Source: CAZOWW01 sp964583765 (GTDB lineage Bacteria; Actinomycetota; Actinomycetes; Actinomycetales; Kineosporiaceae). From it: 39,952 bases of DNA. This document shows positions 7,518-15,835 of the stretch, in pieces. The first letter of the stretch is position 1, and each line of letters starts with the position of its first letter. The notes under the pieces are model-generated. The model worked only from the letters and a program-made list of their open reading frames with translations, was not told the DNA's origin and made no database searches. The stretch spans positions 1 to 39,952 of the forward strand of contig CAZOWW010000040.1 in NCBI GenBank assembly GCA_964583765.1, in the 5' to 3' direction. The translations under genes and the position numbers were made by a program.

Positions 7518-8966
7518 GTGACGGATCACGTGGACAGACTCGACCGGCATGCGACAGACCGGCACCGCACGGAGTTCACCTGCACGGAGTTCAACGGACG
7601 ACGACGTCACGAACGCCCCGACGGCCTGCCCCGCAGGGTGGCCATGCTGTCGGTGCACACCTCCCCCCTCGAACAGCCGGGGACCGGCGATGCCGGCGGC
7701 CTGAACGTGTACGTCAGCGAGACCGCGCGCCGCATGGCCCGGCGGGGCATCGAGGTGGACGTCTTCACCCGGGCGACGTCCAGCGACCTGCCACCCGCCG
7801 TCGAGCTGGCCCCGGGCGTGCTCGTGCGGCACGTTCCGGCCGGGCCGCTCGAGGGACTGCGCAAGCACGATCTGGTCGGGCAGCTCTGCGCCTTCACGGC
7901 CGGCCTGGTGCGGTTCGGTGCCCGGCACGAGCTCGGCCACTACGACCTCGTGCACTCGCACTACTGGCTCGCCGGCCAGGTGGGCTGGCTCGTCGCGGAC
8001 CGCTGGGACGTGCCGCTCGTCCACACCATGCACACCATGGCCAAGGTGAAGAACGCCGCGCTGGCGGACGGCGATGTGCCGGAGCCGCAGGGACGCGTGA
8101 TCGGCGAGGAACAGGTGGTCGCGGCCGCGGGACGGCTCATCGCGAACACCGAGGAGGAGGCCAGGGATCTGGTCACGCTGTACGGCGCGGATCCCGCGCA
8201 GGTGGCCATCGCCCCGCCCGGGGTCGACCTGGAGGTCTTTTCCCCCGGGGGCCCCTGCGGACGGCGCTCGGCGCGACGCAGGCTGGGCCTGCCCGACGAC
8301 GTCCAGTTGCTCCTCTTCGTGGGCCGGATCCAGCCGCTCAAGGCACCCGATGTGGTGGTGCGGGCCGTGGCCCGGTTGGTGACCCAGGACCCCTCCCGGC
8401 GTGGCCGGCTGATGCTCGCGGTGCTGGGGGGCTCCAGCGGAGGGGACACCGACTGGCTGGGCGAGTTGCGGGCGATGACCGCAGGGCTCGGCGTCGCCGA
8501 CGTGGTCCGGTTCGAACCGCCGGTGGCCCGTCGCGAGCTGGCCCGGTGGTACCGCGCGGCCGACCTGGTCGTGGTGCCCTCGCACAACGAGTCGTTCGGT
8601 CTGGTCGCGGCCGAGGCGCAGGCGTGCGGGACGCCGGTCGTGGCCACCCGGGTGGGTGGGCTGCGGACCGCGGTCGCGGACGGAAGCACGGGCCTGCTCG
8701 TGGACGGGCATGATCCCGGCCGGTGGGCGCGGGCCCTGGCGACATTGCTGGACCACCCGGCCCGGCGGGCCCAGATGCAGGTGGAGGCGGTGGCTCGGGC
8801 CGGGCGCTTCTCCTGGGAACGCACCGTGGACGTGTCGGTCGGGGTGTACTCGGCGGCCGTGCGGAGCCGCCGGTGCCGGCCGGTGCGGCCCGTGGCACGT
8901 GCCGCGTGCCTTGACCCGACGGGCCCGTTGACGGGCGGTTACGGCGCGGTGGCGGTGGCGCCCTGA
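7518..8966 (+). CDS. mshA: D-inositol-3-phosphate glycosyltransferase MshA
   Basis: First committed enzyme of mycothiol synthesis: transfers GlcNAc from UDP-GlcNAc to 1L-inositol 3-phosphate. It is a GT-B fold, GT4-family protein. The family signature RRVAMLSVHTSPLEQPGTGD starts near residue 38, then GGLNVYV (sugar-nucleotide loop), HTMHTMAKVKN, and in the C-terminal half VGRIQPLKAPD and PSHNESFGLVAAEAQACGTP with the catalytic E-x7-E pattern. With GTG 7518 the protein is 482 aa, the usual length including a disordered N-terminal extension. GTG 7530 is an alternative and neither start has an ideal ribosome site. The C-terminal 35 residues are low in homology. Confidence 0.93.
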   Translation: MTDHVDRLDRHATDRHRTEFTCTEFNGRRRHERPDGLPRRVAMLSVHTSPLEQPGTGDAGGLNVYVSETARRMARRGIEVDVFTRATSSDLPPAVELAPGVLVRHVPAGPLEGLRKHDLVGQLCAFTAGLVRFGARHELGHYDLVHSHYWLAGQVGWLVADRWDVPLVHTMHTMAKVKNAALADGDVPEPQGRVIGEEQVVAAAGRLIANTEEEARDLVTLYGADPAQVAIAPPGVDLEVFSPGGPCGRRSARRRLGLPDDVQLLLFVGRIQPLKAPDVVVRAVARLVTQDPSRRGRLMLAVLGGSSGGDTDWLGELRAMTAGLGVADVVRFEPPVARRELARWYRAADLVVVPSHNESFGLVAAEAQACGTPVVATRVGGLRTAVADGSTGLLVDGHDPGRWARALATLLDHPARRAQMQVEAVARAGRFSWERTVDVSVGVYSAAVRSRRCRPVRPVARAACLDPTGPLTGGYGAVAVAP

Positions 8967-9038
8967 GGGGCCGTCGCGCTGCCGCAGGGTTGCGGATCGT
9001 GGTCCCGGTGGAGGCCCGGCCCTGCCCCGCCCGGGACG

Positions 9039-9066
9039 TTGGTCGCGCCCTCGGCCCGGTTAGCCT
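9039..9066 (+). promoter_or_regulatory. gpmA promoter, leaderless type
   Basis: TTGGTC at 9039-9044, a 16-nt spacer and TAGCCT at 9061-9066, then 6 nt to ATG 9073. Confidence 0.55.
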
Positions 9067-9072
9067 TTGGGC

Positions 9073-9816
9073 ATGACCTACCCGCTGATCCTGCTCCGCC
9101 ACGGCGAGAGCGACTGGAACGCCAAGAACCTGTTCACCGGCTGGGTGGACGTGCCGCTCTCGGAGAAGGGTCGGCTGGAGGCCGACGCCGGGGGCCGGCT
9201 GCTCGCCGACGCGGGGGTGCTGCCGGACGTCGTGCACACGTCGCTCCTGCGTCGCGCGATCACCACGGCCAACCTCGCCCTGGACTCCGCGGACCGGCAC
9301 TGGATCCCCGTCAAGCGCACCTGGCGCCTCAACGAGCGTCACTACGGCGCGCTGCAGGGCAAGAACAAGAAGCAGACCCTCGAGGAGTTCGGCGAGGCCC
9401 AGTTCCAGCTGTGGCGTCGCTCCTACGACGTGCCGCCACCGCCCATCGCGGACGACGACGAGTTCTCGCAGGCCGGTGAGGCCCGGTACGTCGGGATCGA
9501 CGGCGACCTGCCGCGCACCGAGTGCCTCCAGGACGTCGTGACCCGGATGCTGCCCTACTGGGAGTCGGCCGTCGTGCCCGACCTGAAGGCGGGCCTGACC
9601 GTGATGATCGCGGCGCACGGCAACTCGCTGCGGGCGCTGGTGAAGCACCTCGACGGCATCAGTGACACCGACATCGCCGGCCTGAACATCCCCACTGGGA
9701 TCCCGCTGCTGTACACGCTCGACGAGCAGCTGCGGCCGACCGTGCCGGGTGGGCGCTACCTCGACCCCGAGGCGGCTGCTGCCGCTGCGGCGGCCGTGGC
9801 CAACCAGGGACGTTGA
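9073..9816 (+). CDS. gpmA: 2,3-bisphosphoglycerate-dependent phosphoglycerate mutase
   Basis: Glycolytic enzyme interconverting 3- and 2-phosphoglycerate through a phosphohistidine. The N-terminus carries LLRHGESDWNAKNLFTGW, with the nucleophilic His in RHG. The second half has ERHYGALQGKNK and the acid/base His in AAHGNSLRALVKHLDG. Length is 247 aa, normal. ATG 9073 is set by the leaderless promoter; an in-frame TTG 9067 is unlikely. The tail contains a run of seven or more Ala codons before the stop. Position next to phoU-senX3-regX3 is the same as in mycobacteria. Confidence 0.97.
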   Translation: MTYPLILLRHGESDWNAKNLFTGWVDVPLSEKGRLEADAGGRLLADAGVLPDVVHTSLLRRAITTANLALDSADRHWIPVKRTWRLNERHYGALQGKNKKQTLEEFGEAQFQLWRRSYDVPPPPIADDDEFSQAGEARYVGIDGDLPRTECLQDVVTRMLPYWESAVVPDLKAGLTVMIAAHGNSLRALVKHLDGISDTDIAGLNIPTGIPLLYTLDEQLRPTVPGGRYLDPEAAAAAAAAVANQGR

Positions 9817-9850
9817 TCCCGCCGGGCCGGTCCTCGGACCCGCCCGTGCC

Positions 9851-9893
9851 GACCGGCCCGCGAGCCCCGTTCGGGGGGCGCCGCGGGCCGGTC
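9851..9893. terminator. Bidirectional terminator between gpmA and phoU
   Basis: GACCGGCCCGCG (9851-9862) pairs perfectly with CGCGGGCCGGTC (9882-9893) over 12 bp, between two convergent genes. There is no T run on either side. Confidence 0.65.
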
Positions 9894-9916
9894 CATGTCC
9901 GGCCCCGCAACACCCA

Positions 9917-10606
9917 TCAGGCGCCGGCGGAGCCGATCACATGTGCCCCGCTGGGTTCCCCCACGTGATGACGCTCCCCGGTGACCAGGAAGATCACCCG
10001 GCGGGCCACGGAGACCGCGTGATCGGCGAACCGTTCGTAGTACCGCCCGCACAGCGTGACGTCGACCGCCGCCTCGATGCCGTACGTCCAACTGGGCGAC
10101 AGGAGCAGGGTGAACAGCCCGCGGTGGAGCTGGTCCATGGCGTCGTCGTCCGTCTCGAGCTCCCCGGCCACGGCGAGATCCCGGGTGGCGATGACGCTGC
10201 CGGTCTTGGCCACGATCCGTTCGGCCACCTGACCCATCTGGACGATGGTGGCCCGCGGCTCGGGCGGGATCGCCGAGTGCGGGTAGCGCAGCCGCGCCAG
10301 CTTGGCCACGTGCCGGGCCAGGTCACCCATGCGTTCGAGGTCGGCGGTCATCCGCAGTCCGGTCACGATCACCCGCAGGTCCGTGGCCACCGGCGCCTGG
10401 GTGGCGAGCATGGCCAGGGCCCGTTCCTCGATCTGTTCCTGGATCGCGTCCACCTGCAGATCGGCCGCGATCACGGTTTCGGCCAGGGTCAGGTCGGCGT
10501 CCATGAGGGCCGTGGTGGCCCGGGCGATGGCGGATCCCACCAGCCGGGTCATCTCGACCATGTTCTCGGACATCGCCCGAAGCTCTCCGTGGAACTGCTC
10601 GCGCAT
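9917..10606 (-). CDS. phoU: Phosphate transport/signalling regulator PhoU
   Basis: Cytoplasmic helical-bundle protein that represses the phosphate-sensing kinase when phosphate is plentiful. Two PhoU domains are visible in 229 aa; each carries the metal-site E/D-x3-D type motif, for example ADLERMGDLARHV in the first and GRYYERFADHAV in the second. ATG 10606 is chosen because AGGAG lies 8 nt upstream and MREQFHGEL begins the family homology; the frame extends farther but the extra residues are unrelated. It is transcribed away from senX3, with PHO-box-like repeats between them. Confidence 0.95.
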   Translation of the reverse strand: MREQFHGELRAMSENMVEMTRLVGSAIARATTALMDADLTLAETVIAADLQVDAIQEQIEERALAMLATQAPVATDLRVIVTGLRMTADLERMGDLARHVAKLARLRYPHSAIPPEPRATIVQMGQVAERIVAKTGSVIATRDLAVAGELETDDDAMDQLHRGLFTLLLSPSWTYGIEAAVDVTLCGRYYERFADHAVSVARRVIFLVTGERHHVGEPSGAHVIGSAGA

Positions 10607-10737
10607 GGGGTCCGCTCCTGTTCGCGCCGGCCGGATCGGCCATGGATGATCGGCCCGGAGGGCCGGACGGGCCCCGGCCGACTGCTCGGACTGGGGCGGG
10701 GTCGGGCACGGGGGATCTGACGATGAACGGTCGCAGC

Positions 10738-10770
10738 CTGTCATGAACGACTGCCGGACACCTGGTGAAC
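10738..10770 (-). promoter_or_regulatory. PHO-box-like operator, three contiguous 11-mers
   Basis: Read on the minus strand: GTTCACCAGGT (10770-10760), GTCCGGCAGTC (10759-10749, degenerate) and GTTCATGACAG (10748-10738). This matches the GTTCAYYYR direct-repeat-unit pattern known for PhoP in Streptomyces. A further GTTCATCGTCA lies at 10728-10718. It sits in the phoU-senX3 intergenic region, so autoregulation by RegX3 is the natural inference. Confidence 0.6.
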
Positions 10771-10829
10771 AGCGCTGGAAGGCCTGACACAAGGCACCCT
10801 CGGTCGCTGGTGTGTCGGGTGCGCCGTCC

Positions 10830-10835
10830 TAACCT
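10830..10835 (+). promoter_or_regulatory. senX3 -10 element, leaderless type
   Basis: TAACCT followed by 6 nt (GAGACC) and GTG 10842. I see no good -35, consistent with an activator-dependent promoter near the PHO boxes. Confidence 0.5.
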
Positions 10836-10841
10836 GAGACC

Positions 10842-12062
10842 GTGAATCCGTCGTGGACCGCCGTCCTGGCCGGCCTCGTGGGTCTGCTGGTCGGTGCGGC
10901 GGCGGTGCTCGCCTTCCGTGCCAGCGAACGCGAGCAGCTGGGCCTGCCCGCGTTGCCGGAACCGGACCTGCCTCCCGGTGTCGGCGACGTCTTGAGCGTG
11001 CTGCGTTCCGCGGCGGTGGTGCTGGACCTCGCGGACGGCGTGGTCAAGGCCAGCCCGGCGGCCTACGCGTTCGGCCTCGTGCGTGGGCACGACCTGGTGC
11101 ACGCGGAACTGCGGGAGATGGCCGCCGAGACGCGCCGGTTCGGTCTGGTGCGGGAGCGCGAGATGAATCTGGCCCGTGGGCCGCTGGGACGCGGGCGCCT
11201 GGTCGTGCACGCCCGGGTCGCCCCGCTGGGGACGGACCACGTGCTGATCCTCGTGGAGGACCGCACCGAGGCCCAGCGGGTCGAGGAGGTGCGGCGTGAC
11301 TTCGTGGCCAACGTGAGCCACGAGCTCAAGACCCCGATCGGGGCACTGCACCTGCTGGCCGAGGCTGTGCAGGACGGTGCCGACGACCCCGAGGCGGTGC
11401 GCCACTTCGCGGAGCGGATGCTGCGGGAGTCCCGCCGGCTGGCGACCCTCGTGCAGGAGATCATCGACCTGTCCCGCCTGCAGGTCGCGGACGCCCTGCA
11501 CTCGCCCGAGCCCGTGGACATCGACGAGGTCGTCGCCGAGGCGGTGGACCGCTGCCGGCTCGCGGCACAGGCCAAGCGCATCGAGATCAGCTACGGCGGG
11601 GACCCCGGTGCGGTCGTCTTCGGGGATCACAACCTCCTGGTCACCGCGGTGCGTAATCTGGTGGACAACGCCATCGCCTACTCGGCCGAGGACACCCCGG
11701 TCGGGGTTGGCGTGCGGCGAGACCGCGGTCTGGTCGAGATCTCGGTCAGCGATCAGGGGCTCGGCATTCCCGTGGCCGAGCAGCAACGGATCTTCGAGCG
11801 GTTCTATCGCATCGATCAGGCGCGTTCCCGGGCCACCGGCGGCACCGGACTGGGCCTGAGCATCGTCAAGCACGTCGCGAGCAACCACGGCGGCGAGGTG
11901 ACGCTGTGGAGCGTGGAGGGGCAGGGGTCGACCTTCACCCTGCGGCTACCGGACAGTGCGCCGTCCCAGTCCGGGCAGTCGCAGGAGCAGGCCGACGCCC
12001 CGTCCGAGCAGCCGGAGACCCTCCGGGCTGCTGGTACCCATCTGAGGGGAGCACGACCGTGA
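10842..12062 (+). CDS. senX3: Sensor histidine kinase SenX3
   Basis: Membrane sensor kinase of the phosphate-starvation two-component system. One N-terminal membrane helix (residues 5-25) is followed by a PAS-like region (about 45-145), the phosphoacceptor segment FVANVSHELKTPIGAL, and an ATPase domain with N-box NLVDNAIAYS, G1 box DQGLGIP and G2 box GTGLGLSIVKH. The 406 aa compare well with the 410 aa of M. tuberculosis SenX3. The C-terminal 40 residues after the kinase domain are Gln/Ser/Pro-rich. Its TGA overlaps the GTG of regX3 by 4 nt, so the two are translationally coupled. Confidence 0.96.
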   Translation: MNPSWTAVLAGLVGLLVGAAAVLAFRASEREQLGLPALPEPDLPPGVGDVLSVLRSAAVVLDLADGVVKASPAAYAFGLVRGHDLVHAELREMAAETRRFGLVREREMNLARGPLGRGRLVVHARVAPLGTDHVLILVEDRTEAQRVEEVRRDFVANVSHELKTPIGALHLLAEAVQDGADDPEAVRHFAERMLRESRRLATLVQEIIDLSRLQVADALHSPEPVDIDEVVAEAVDRCRLAAQAKRIEISYGGDPGAVVFGDHNLLVTAVRNLVDNAIAYSAEDTPVGVGVRRDRGLVEISVSDQGLGIPVAEQQRIFERFYRIDQARSRATGGTGLGLSIVKHVASNHGGEVTLWSVEGQGSTFTLRLPDSAPSQSGQSQEQADAPSEQPETLRAAGTHLRGARP

Positions 12063-12739
12063 CCCGGATCCTCGTCGTCGAGGACGAAGAGTCCTTCAGC
12101 GACCCGCTGTCCTACCTGCTACGGCGGGAGGGGTACGAGGTCGCGGTGGCGGACGACGGCACCGCCGCCCTGGCGGAGTTCGATCGCAACGGGGCGGATC
12201 TCGTGCTCCTCGACCTGATGCTGCCGGGGTTGCCCGGCACCGAGGTCTGCCGGCAGCTGCGCAGCCGCAGCAATGTGCCGGTGATCATGCTGACCGCCAA
12301 GGACAGCGAGATCGACAAGGTGGTCGGCCTGGAGCTCGGGGCCGACGACTACGTGACCAAGCCGTACTCCTCGCGAGAACTCGTCGCCCGGGTGCGGGCC
12401 GTGCTGCGGCGGGGGACCGAGCCCGAGACCCTCGTGCCCGCGACGATCGGGGCCGGGCCGGTGCGCATGGACGTGGAACGCCACGTGGTGAGTGTGAACA
12501 ACGAGCCGGTGCAGATGCCACTCAAGGAGTTCGAGCTCCTGGAGATCCTTCTGCGCAACGCGGGCCGGGTGCTGACGCGCATGCAGCTGATCGACCGCGT
12601 CTGGGGTTCCGACTACGTGGGCGACACGAAGACCCTCGACGTCCATGTGAAGCGTCTGCGGAGCAAGATCGAACCGGACCCGGCCAACCCCCGCTACCTG
12701 GTGACGGTGCGTGGACTCGGTTACAAGTTCGAGCCCTGA
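12059..12739 (+). CDS. regX3: Response regulator RegX3
   Basis: OmpR-family response regulator that activates phosphate-starvation genes. The receiver domain (residues 1-118) shows the acidic pocket VVEDEE, the phosphoacceptor Asp in LVLLDLMLPG, T in MLTAKD and K in VTKPYSSREL. The winged-helix domain runs from about 130 to 226, with the recognition helix near DTKTLDVHVKRLRSKIE. Start GTG 12059 overlaps the senX3 stop, with GAGGGGAG at 12043-12050. Length is 226 aa, one less than the M. tuberculosis protein. Confidence 0.97.
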   Translation: MTRILVVEDEESFSDPLSYLLRREGYEVAVADDGTAALAEFDRNGADLVLLDLMLPGLPGTEVCRQLRSRSNVPVIMLTAKDSEIDKVVGLELGADDYVTKPYSSRELVARVRAVLRRGTEPETLVPATIGAGPVRMDVERHVVSVNNEPVQMPLKEFELLEILLRNAGRVLTRMQLIDRVWGSDYVGDTKTLDVHVKRLRSKIEPDPANPRYLVTVRGLGYKFEP

Positions 12740-13053
12740 CGGGTGCGGGCCGGTCGGGCGCGGATGTCCCCGCCGTGCTCGCCCCGCAGCCTGCTACCTC
12801 CCGAATGGTGGCATTTGTCCTGGGTGATCAGGGTGGGTATGGGCCGAGCCCTCCGAACGGTCGGACCTCTCGGCCATGTGAGGGAAGCCCTGGTTCGGTC
12901 ACTCGGAGGAGGCGGCACCAGCACGGAAATGGCCCCCTGTCAAGCCCGATCGGGACACCCACCATGGCTCTGACCTGCGGAAACGCTTCGTGTGTTCGAT
13001 GACGACGGCAGGGTGTCGTGTTAGACTGGGGTTGGGAAAGGGGACGAGAACAC
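12740..13053. other. Intergenic region upstream of carD
   Basis: 314 bp without a supported gene. It holds the carD promoter near 13022 and no strong hairpin after regX3 that I can find. Short frames across it have no family features. Confidence 0.6.
13022..13027 (+). promoter_or_regulatory. Possible carD -10 element
   Basis: TAGACT at 13022-13027, giving a leader of about 20 nt that carries the Shine-Dalgarno GGGAAAGGGG before ATG 13054. The -35 is not clear. Confidence 0.4.
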
Positions 13054-13536
13054 ATGGCGTTCATGGTCGGCGAGACTGTTGTGTACCCCCACCACGGGGC
13101 TGCACTCATCGAGGAGATCAAGACCCGAGTCATCAAGGGCGAGGAGAGGCAGTACCTGGTTCTCAAGGTCGCCCAGGGGGATCTGACCATCGAAGTGCCC
13201 GCCCAGAACGTCGATCTGGTGGGCGTGCGTGACGTCGTCGGCCAGGAGGGCCTCGACCGGGTGTTCGAGGTTCTGCGGGCCCCCTACGCGGAGGAACCGA
13301 CCAACTGGTCCCGCCGGTACAAGGCCAACCTCGAGAAGCTGGCCAGCGGCGACGTGATCAAGGTGGCCGAGGTTGTCCGCGATCTGTGGCGACGTGATCA
13401 GGACCGCGGCCTCTCGGCGGGCGAGAAGCGGATGCTGGCGAAGGCTCGACAGATACTGGTCTCCGAACTGGCACTGGCGGAGCACACGAACGAGGACAAA
13501 GCCGAGTCCCTGCTCGACGAGGTCCTGGCTTCCTGA
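13054..13536 (+). CDS. carD: CarD family RNA polymerase-binding transcription factor
   Basis: Essential actinobacterial regulator that binds the RNA polymerase beta subunit and stabilises open promoter complexes, mainly at rRNA promoters. The N-terminal Tudor-like interaction domain contains FMVGETVVYPHHGAALIE, and the C-terminal helical DNA-binding half contains SRRYKANLEKLASGD and SAGEKRMLAKARQILVSEL. Length is 160 aa, normal for the family (about 162). ATG 13054 is preferred over an in-frame GTG at 13018 because of the Shine-Dalgarno and because homology begins there. It is followed directly by a strong terminator. Confidence 0.98.
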   Translation: MAFMVGETVVYPHHGAALIEEIKTRVIKGEERQYLVLKVAQGDLTIEVPAQNVDLVGVRDVVGQEGLDRVFEVLRAPYAEEPTNWSRRYKANLEKLASGDVIKVAEVVRDLWRRDQDRGLSAGEKRMLAKARQILVSELALAEHTNEDKAESLLDEVLAS

Positions 13537-13545
13537 GCCGTTGAC

Positions 13546-13570
13546 GGCCCCGGACCAATGGTCCGGGGCC
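13546..13570 (+). terminator. carD terminator hairpin
   Basis: GGCCCCGGACC, loop AAT, GGTCCGGGGCC: a perfect 11-bp stem starting 9 bp after the carD stop. There is no T run. Confidence 0.75.
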
Positions 13571-13670
13571 GCGGCATGATCGACCTGGTTTCCCGGGCTG
13601 CGCGGGGTGTGGTGAGCGCGCCCGGGCGTGTGCCGGGTCGGAACCAGCGGTCAGGGGGGATGATTGTTCG

Positions 13671-14831
13671 ATGACTCGGCGTGATGTAGGCATACCTCCC
13701 GCTGTCGTCGAGGTTCTGCGGTTCTGCGTCGTGGTCTTCCTCGCGGGGGTCGGCTTCCAGATCTCGCGGTGGACCGCCGGGTCCATCGAGATGCGACTCG
13801 GCCCGTTCGACGCTGACAGTGTGGGGATCATCGTCGGGGCGGGACTCGGTTACGTCGTCGGCGGGGTCGTCGGGCGGATCACCGGGCGCTCGGTCGCGGC
13901 CACCGAGGCGGTCCTCTCGGGCCGCTCGGCCGAGCAGCTCCTCGCCGGACTGGTCGGGTCGGTGCTGGGCATGCTCGTGGCCGGCGGCCTCACCTGGCCG
14001 TTGCTGCTCGTGGGCTCGGCGCTGATCACGATCCCGGTGTTCGTCTTCATCTGCGTGACCCTGGCCAGCCTCGGCTACCGCCTGGGCCTGGCCCGGCGCG
14101 CGCATGTGCTCGCCCTGTTCGGTCCGCACGCGGGCCTGCGCGAGCGCCCGACGGCACTCGCCTCGCTCCCGCGGATCCTGGACTCCTCGGTCGCCATCGA
14201 CGGGCGCATCCTCGACGTCGTCCGGGCCGGATTCCTGCACGGGGTGGTCCTCGTGCCCGAACCCGTCCTCGGCGAACTGCAGGGCCTGGCGGACGCCACC
14301 GACGACCTGCGTCGCGGACGTGGCCGGCACGGGCTGGAGGTCATCGAGACGCTGCGCCGCGAGGAGGCGGTCGAGCTCGAGGTGATCGGTGACGAGGCCC
14401 TCGAGGTGCCCGAGGTCGACGCGAAGCTGATCCGGATGGCGATCCGGCGCCAGGCCGCGTTGCTCACCCTCGACACGAACCTGGCCAAGGTCGCCGCGCT
14501 CGCGGGCTGCCGCGTGATGAACCTGCACGCCCTCACCCTCGCCCTGCGGCCGCCGGTGCGCGCCGGGGACAGCGTCACCGTGCACCTGACCCGGGCGGGC
14601 AAGGAGGCCGGGCAGGCGGTCGGCTACCTCGACGACGGCACGATGGTGGTCGTCGAGCGGGCCCGGGACCGGGTGGGCGCGGACGTCTCCGTACAGGTGA
14701 CGAGCGTGCTGACCACGGCCAACGGGCGCATGGTCTTCGGGCGCCTGGTGCATTCGGCGGTTCCTGCCCCGAGCACCGGCCGCTCCGGACCGCACGGGAT
14801 CCACGACCCCGCTGCCCGTCTGACCCGATGA
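13671..14831 (+). CDS. PIN/TRAM domain integral membrane protein
   Basis: Membrane-anchored putative RNase of the YacL type, 386 aa. The N-terminal part has about four hydrophobic segments (residues 12-30, 45-65, 92-112 and 113-135). The PIN domain begins at about residue 165 and shows the acidic metal residues in ILDSSVAIDGRILD, EPVLGELQ and LLTLDTNLAKVA. A TRAM-like barrel follows (GDSVTVHL to about residue 350). The carD - PIN/TRAM - ispD order is common in actinobacteria. Its stop overlaps the next gene's ATG by 4 nt. The RNA substrate is unknown. Confidence 0.93.
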   Translation: MTRRDVGIPPAVVEVLRFCVVVFLAGVGFQISRWTAGSIEMRLGPFDADSVGIIVGAGLGYVVGGVVGRITGRSVAATEAVLSGRSAEQLLAGLVGSVLGMLVAGGLTWPLLLVGSALITIPVFVFICVTLASLGYRLGLARRAHVLALFGPHAGLRERPTALASLPRILDSSVAIDGRILDVVRAGFLHGVVLVPEPVLGELQGLADATDDLRRGRGRHGLEVIETLRREEAVELEVIGDEALEVPEVDAKLIRMAIRRQAALLTLDTNLAKVAALAGCRVMNLHALTLALRPPVRAGDSVTVHLTRAGKEAGQAVGYLDDGTMVVVERARDRVGADVSVQVTSVLTTANGRMVFGRLVHSAVPAPSTGRSGPHGIHDPAARLTR

Positions 14832-14862
14832 GCACTGGTCGTCCGATGAGCACGGGTCGTCT
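14827..14862 (+). repeat. 18-bp tandem duplication at a start codon
   Basis: CGATGAGCAC(T/G)GGTCGTC occurs twice in a row, giving two in-frame ATG starts (14828 and 14846) for the IspD-like gene. Confidence 0.85.
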
Positions 14863-15577
14863 CGGGGTCGTGCCCCTCCTGCTGCCCCCCCGGCGGGTCG
14901 AGCGCCTGCTGCGCGAGGTCGCGGGGATGCCGGTGGTGGACCGGGCGGTGCGTGCCCTCGCCGTTCCGGGTGTGGTGGACCGGGTCCTGGTGCTGGTCGG
15001 CGAGGACGCCGCGCCCCGGGCGAAGGCCGTCTGCCGGTCGGGGCCGGGAGTGTCGGTGGACCTGCTCGTCGCCGACCGGTTCGACGACGCGGTGGTGCGG
15101 CTGCCGGAGTGCCTGGGGGCCCCTGCCCCGGGCTCGGGACCGGAGCGCCGTGCCGCCGGGCAGGCGGCGGATCCGATCATGCTGCTGCTCGACCCGGCCC
15201 AGCTCGTGACCCCGGTGGCTCTGCTGACCGCGGTCGCTGCCGTGGCGTCGGCTCCCGGCGGGGGCGTCGTCCTGCCGGTCCGGCCGGTCACGGACACCCT
15301 CAAGCAGGTGGACGCCGAGGGGATCGTCCTGAGCACGGTCCCCCGCGAGGCGCACCTGGAGGTGCTCACCCCACTCGCCCTGCCGCTCCGCCTGCTGAGG
15401 GCTGCGGCGCCGGGCCTGGTTGCCTGGGATCTGCCGGAGCTCCTGCGGCGGCTCCTGACCGCAGGGACGCCGGTCCGCACCGTCCCCGCCGGGGCCGACG
15501 TCCTGCTCGCCGAGGGGGAGGACGGGCTCGACGTCACGCTGGCGGCGCTCGGTGCCGAGGCTGCGGATCTCGGCTGA
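14828..15577 (+). CDS. Degenerate IspD-like cytidylyltransferase homologue
   Basis: A 249-aa protein in the place where actinobacteria usually carry ispD. Scattered IspD features remain: MPVVDRAVRAL near residue 38 and PVRPVTDTLKQVDAEG near 152. The CTP-binding loop LAAGxGxR is gone, replaced by VVPLLLPP with a deletion; the HDAARP motif reads LLDPAQL; and AQTPQxF reads LTPLALP. MEP cytidylyltransferase activity is therefore unlikely. An intact ispD lies 3.5 kb away on the opposite strand. The protein has lost the motifs but keeps an open frame with normal codon use, so it may have a non-catalytic role. It overlaps the PIN/TRAM stop (ATGA) and is probably cotranscribed. Confidence 0.65.
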   Translation: MSTGRPMSTGRLGVVPLLLPPRRVERLLREVAGMPVVDRAVRALAVPGVVDRVLVLVGEDAAPRAKAVCRSGPGVSVDLLVADRFDDAVVRLPECLGAPAPGSGPERRAAGQAADPIMLLLDPAQLVTPVALLTAVAAVASAPGGGVVLPVRPVTDTLKQVDAEGIVLSTVPREAHLEVLTPLALPLRLLRAAAPGLVAWDLPELLRRLLTAGTPVRTVPAGADVLLAEGEDGLDVTLAALGAEAADLG

Positions 15578-15644
15578 CCTGGGGTCCCGGATCTCCGCTG
15601 ATGTGAGCCCCGGGTCTCGGCTGATTCCTCCGGATCTGGGCTGA
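15565..15644. repeat. Imperfect 20-24-bp repeat at the 3' end of the IspD-like gene
   Basis: The 13-mer GGATCTCGGCTGA recurs with one or two changes at 15565, 15589, 15612 and 15632. The first copy contains the gene's stop codon; the rest are intergenic. Confidence 0.8.
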
Positions 15645-15835
15645 CCTGGTTCTCCAGGCGATAGCCGGCCGGGAACCGACGGGCGAACGCCGTACCGACA
15701 TCAGCCCAACTTCTGCCGCCGGGCCGCGTTTCACCGTCCAGGTACCCGGGTCCCTCGTCAGGGTCGGTATGTCGGCCTGACCGCATCCGTCCGCCGGGCT
15801 GACGTCCGTGTCCATGACGGCACCGGGGAGTGGCA

